A stretch of 20,602 bases of DNA, from the NCBI GenBank assembly GCA_028565635.1, contig JAOXYB010112936.1, positions 1 to 20,602 on the forward strand, in the 5' to 3' direction. The notes beneath the pieces are model-generated. The model was given only the letters and a program-made list of their open reading frames with translations, ran no database searches and was not told the DNA's origin. Source of the stretch: Phoronis ovalis. Lineage: Eukaryota > Phoronida > Phoronidae. The translations under genes and the position numbers were made by a program. Of the stretch, positions 19,643-20,602 are shown piece by piece (the stretch's first letter is position 1; the number at the start of each line of letters is the position of its first letter).

Positions 19643-20602
19643 GTAGCTCATACATGCTGAATCTAGTTTTATCTATCACTGGAACTTTTTCTAGTATATT
19701 TCCTGTATCACATTCATTGATATTTCTTTTCAAAACAAAACAAATCCTATCAAAGTCAAGTGTTACAGAGCACATTTCAAATTACATGGTTTGCATCCAG
19801 CTGCTGCATAAGAAGTCTCCTTCCACTGTGAAATGAATTGTTACTGATCTACTTAATATAAGTCAAAGATTTTGATAACTTTGTGCCATCTGTTGCATGG
19901 TTGTCATGGTGATTGAAATTAACTCCCACATATTGAATTTATCAACTGACTATTATTATGAAATAGGGGCTTACCTGCATATGTGTCCATGATAAAACAA
20001 AACCTATAAGTTAATCGTAGTTAATTTGTACTTGATTTTTGACAATGAAACATTGATTTCTATTAATTCTTTAAAGTTTATTTATTATACATTTACTTAA
20101 TTTTTAAAAGTTTTTGTGCTGAGCCTCCATATGCCTCACAGCAAAAGTTTAATACTTAAGCACACTTAAAATGGAAATGGAGAAAGCATCTAATCTGCCA
20201 TGTTTTCTTCTGTGATTGTGAAATCGTGTGTATTTTTATTCATATAGAAAATAGGAATAACCACATCCTATACCAGTATAAGGGTCAAGTGTACTTGGTT
20301 GTACATCAATGACTTATCATTTGCTATGTCGTGCCATTTATCCTTTAACATACAGGGGTTGGGGGCAGTGTACAATAACCCACGCTATCATGGAGGTCAT
20401 GTTGGGTTGCAAACAGTAGTAATATAGGCACCCATCCTATTAGCCAATGACTTCTGTACTTCTTTGTCAAGAAATAGTTTGCGTTAAAAATTATAATTAA
20501 AGTTAGTAGCTGTAATATCGAACAAAATAGCATTTCACTAGAGACCAGATTGTTACGGAGGTTTATTCATTTTTTGGTATAATAATGGAAACAATATATA
20601 TA
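19643..20602 (+). other. TRIP11: Start of the next intron
   Basis: After the donor at 19643 I find no further exon to the end of the window. The ORFs at 19654-19836 (plus) and 20345-20533 (minus) have no recognisable content. Confidence 0.6.

Noticed and set aside
1-20602. tRNA, rRNA, CRISPR array, bacterial operon signals
   Set aside because: None seen on either strand; the spliced exon structure shows a eukaryotic nuclear locus.

Overview
The window looks like intronic and exonic DNA of a non-vertebrate animal. It is AT-rich, has no bacterial-type operons and almost no long ORFs, and carries short exons with GT-AG borders, minisatellites, poly-G tracts and a small inverted-repeat element. 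I cannot name the phylum from sequence alone.

The backbone is one plus-strand gene running from before position 492 to beyond 19642. Joined in order, its exons encode part of the golgin TRIP11/GMAP-210. The key evidence is exon 4452-4579 ([20 protein letters not shown] ... HWRHL), which closely parallels the conserved block of vertebrate GMAP-210. The flanking exons continue the same protein in register: a coiled coil, a Ser/Thr-rich linker, the conserved block, a Gly/Ser hinge, then a long coiled coil. The start codon with the N-terminal ALPS membrane-curvature motif lies upstream of the window. The C-terminal GRAB/Arf1-binding region lies downstream.

Layout: exons at 492-568, 1246-1356, 1814-1961, 4452-4579 and 5715-5777; a 6.5 kb intron (5778-12298); exons at 12299-12458, 13751-13965, 16348-16534, 17408-17474 and 17951-18049; a tentative microexon near 18328-18365; then 18497-18600 and 19508-19642. 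Intron phases agree at every junction up to 17951-18049. The step from there to 18497 needs the microexon or another donor.

The 6.5 kb intron is the most unusual part. It holds (i) a 400 bp element with 27 bp terminal inverted repeats (6942-7341); (ii) a 315 bp open block at 7991-8305 with good splice borders and phase 0/0, encoding a non-coiled-coil module with an internal [KR]L-x3-[LV]-[KQ]-Y-[GS]-I-x-[LV] repeat, which is a candidate undescribed cassette exon or nested gene; (iii) a plus-strand coding-like stretch at 9598-9762; and (iv) a minus-strand decayed coding sequence of about 200 codons with several small frameshifts (10953-11555), which I could not assign to a family.
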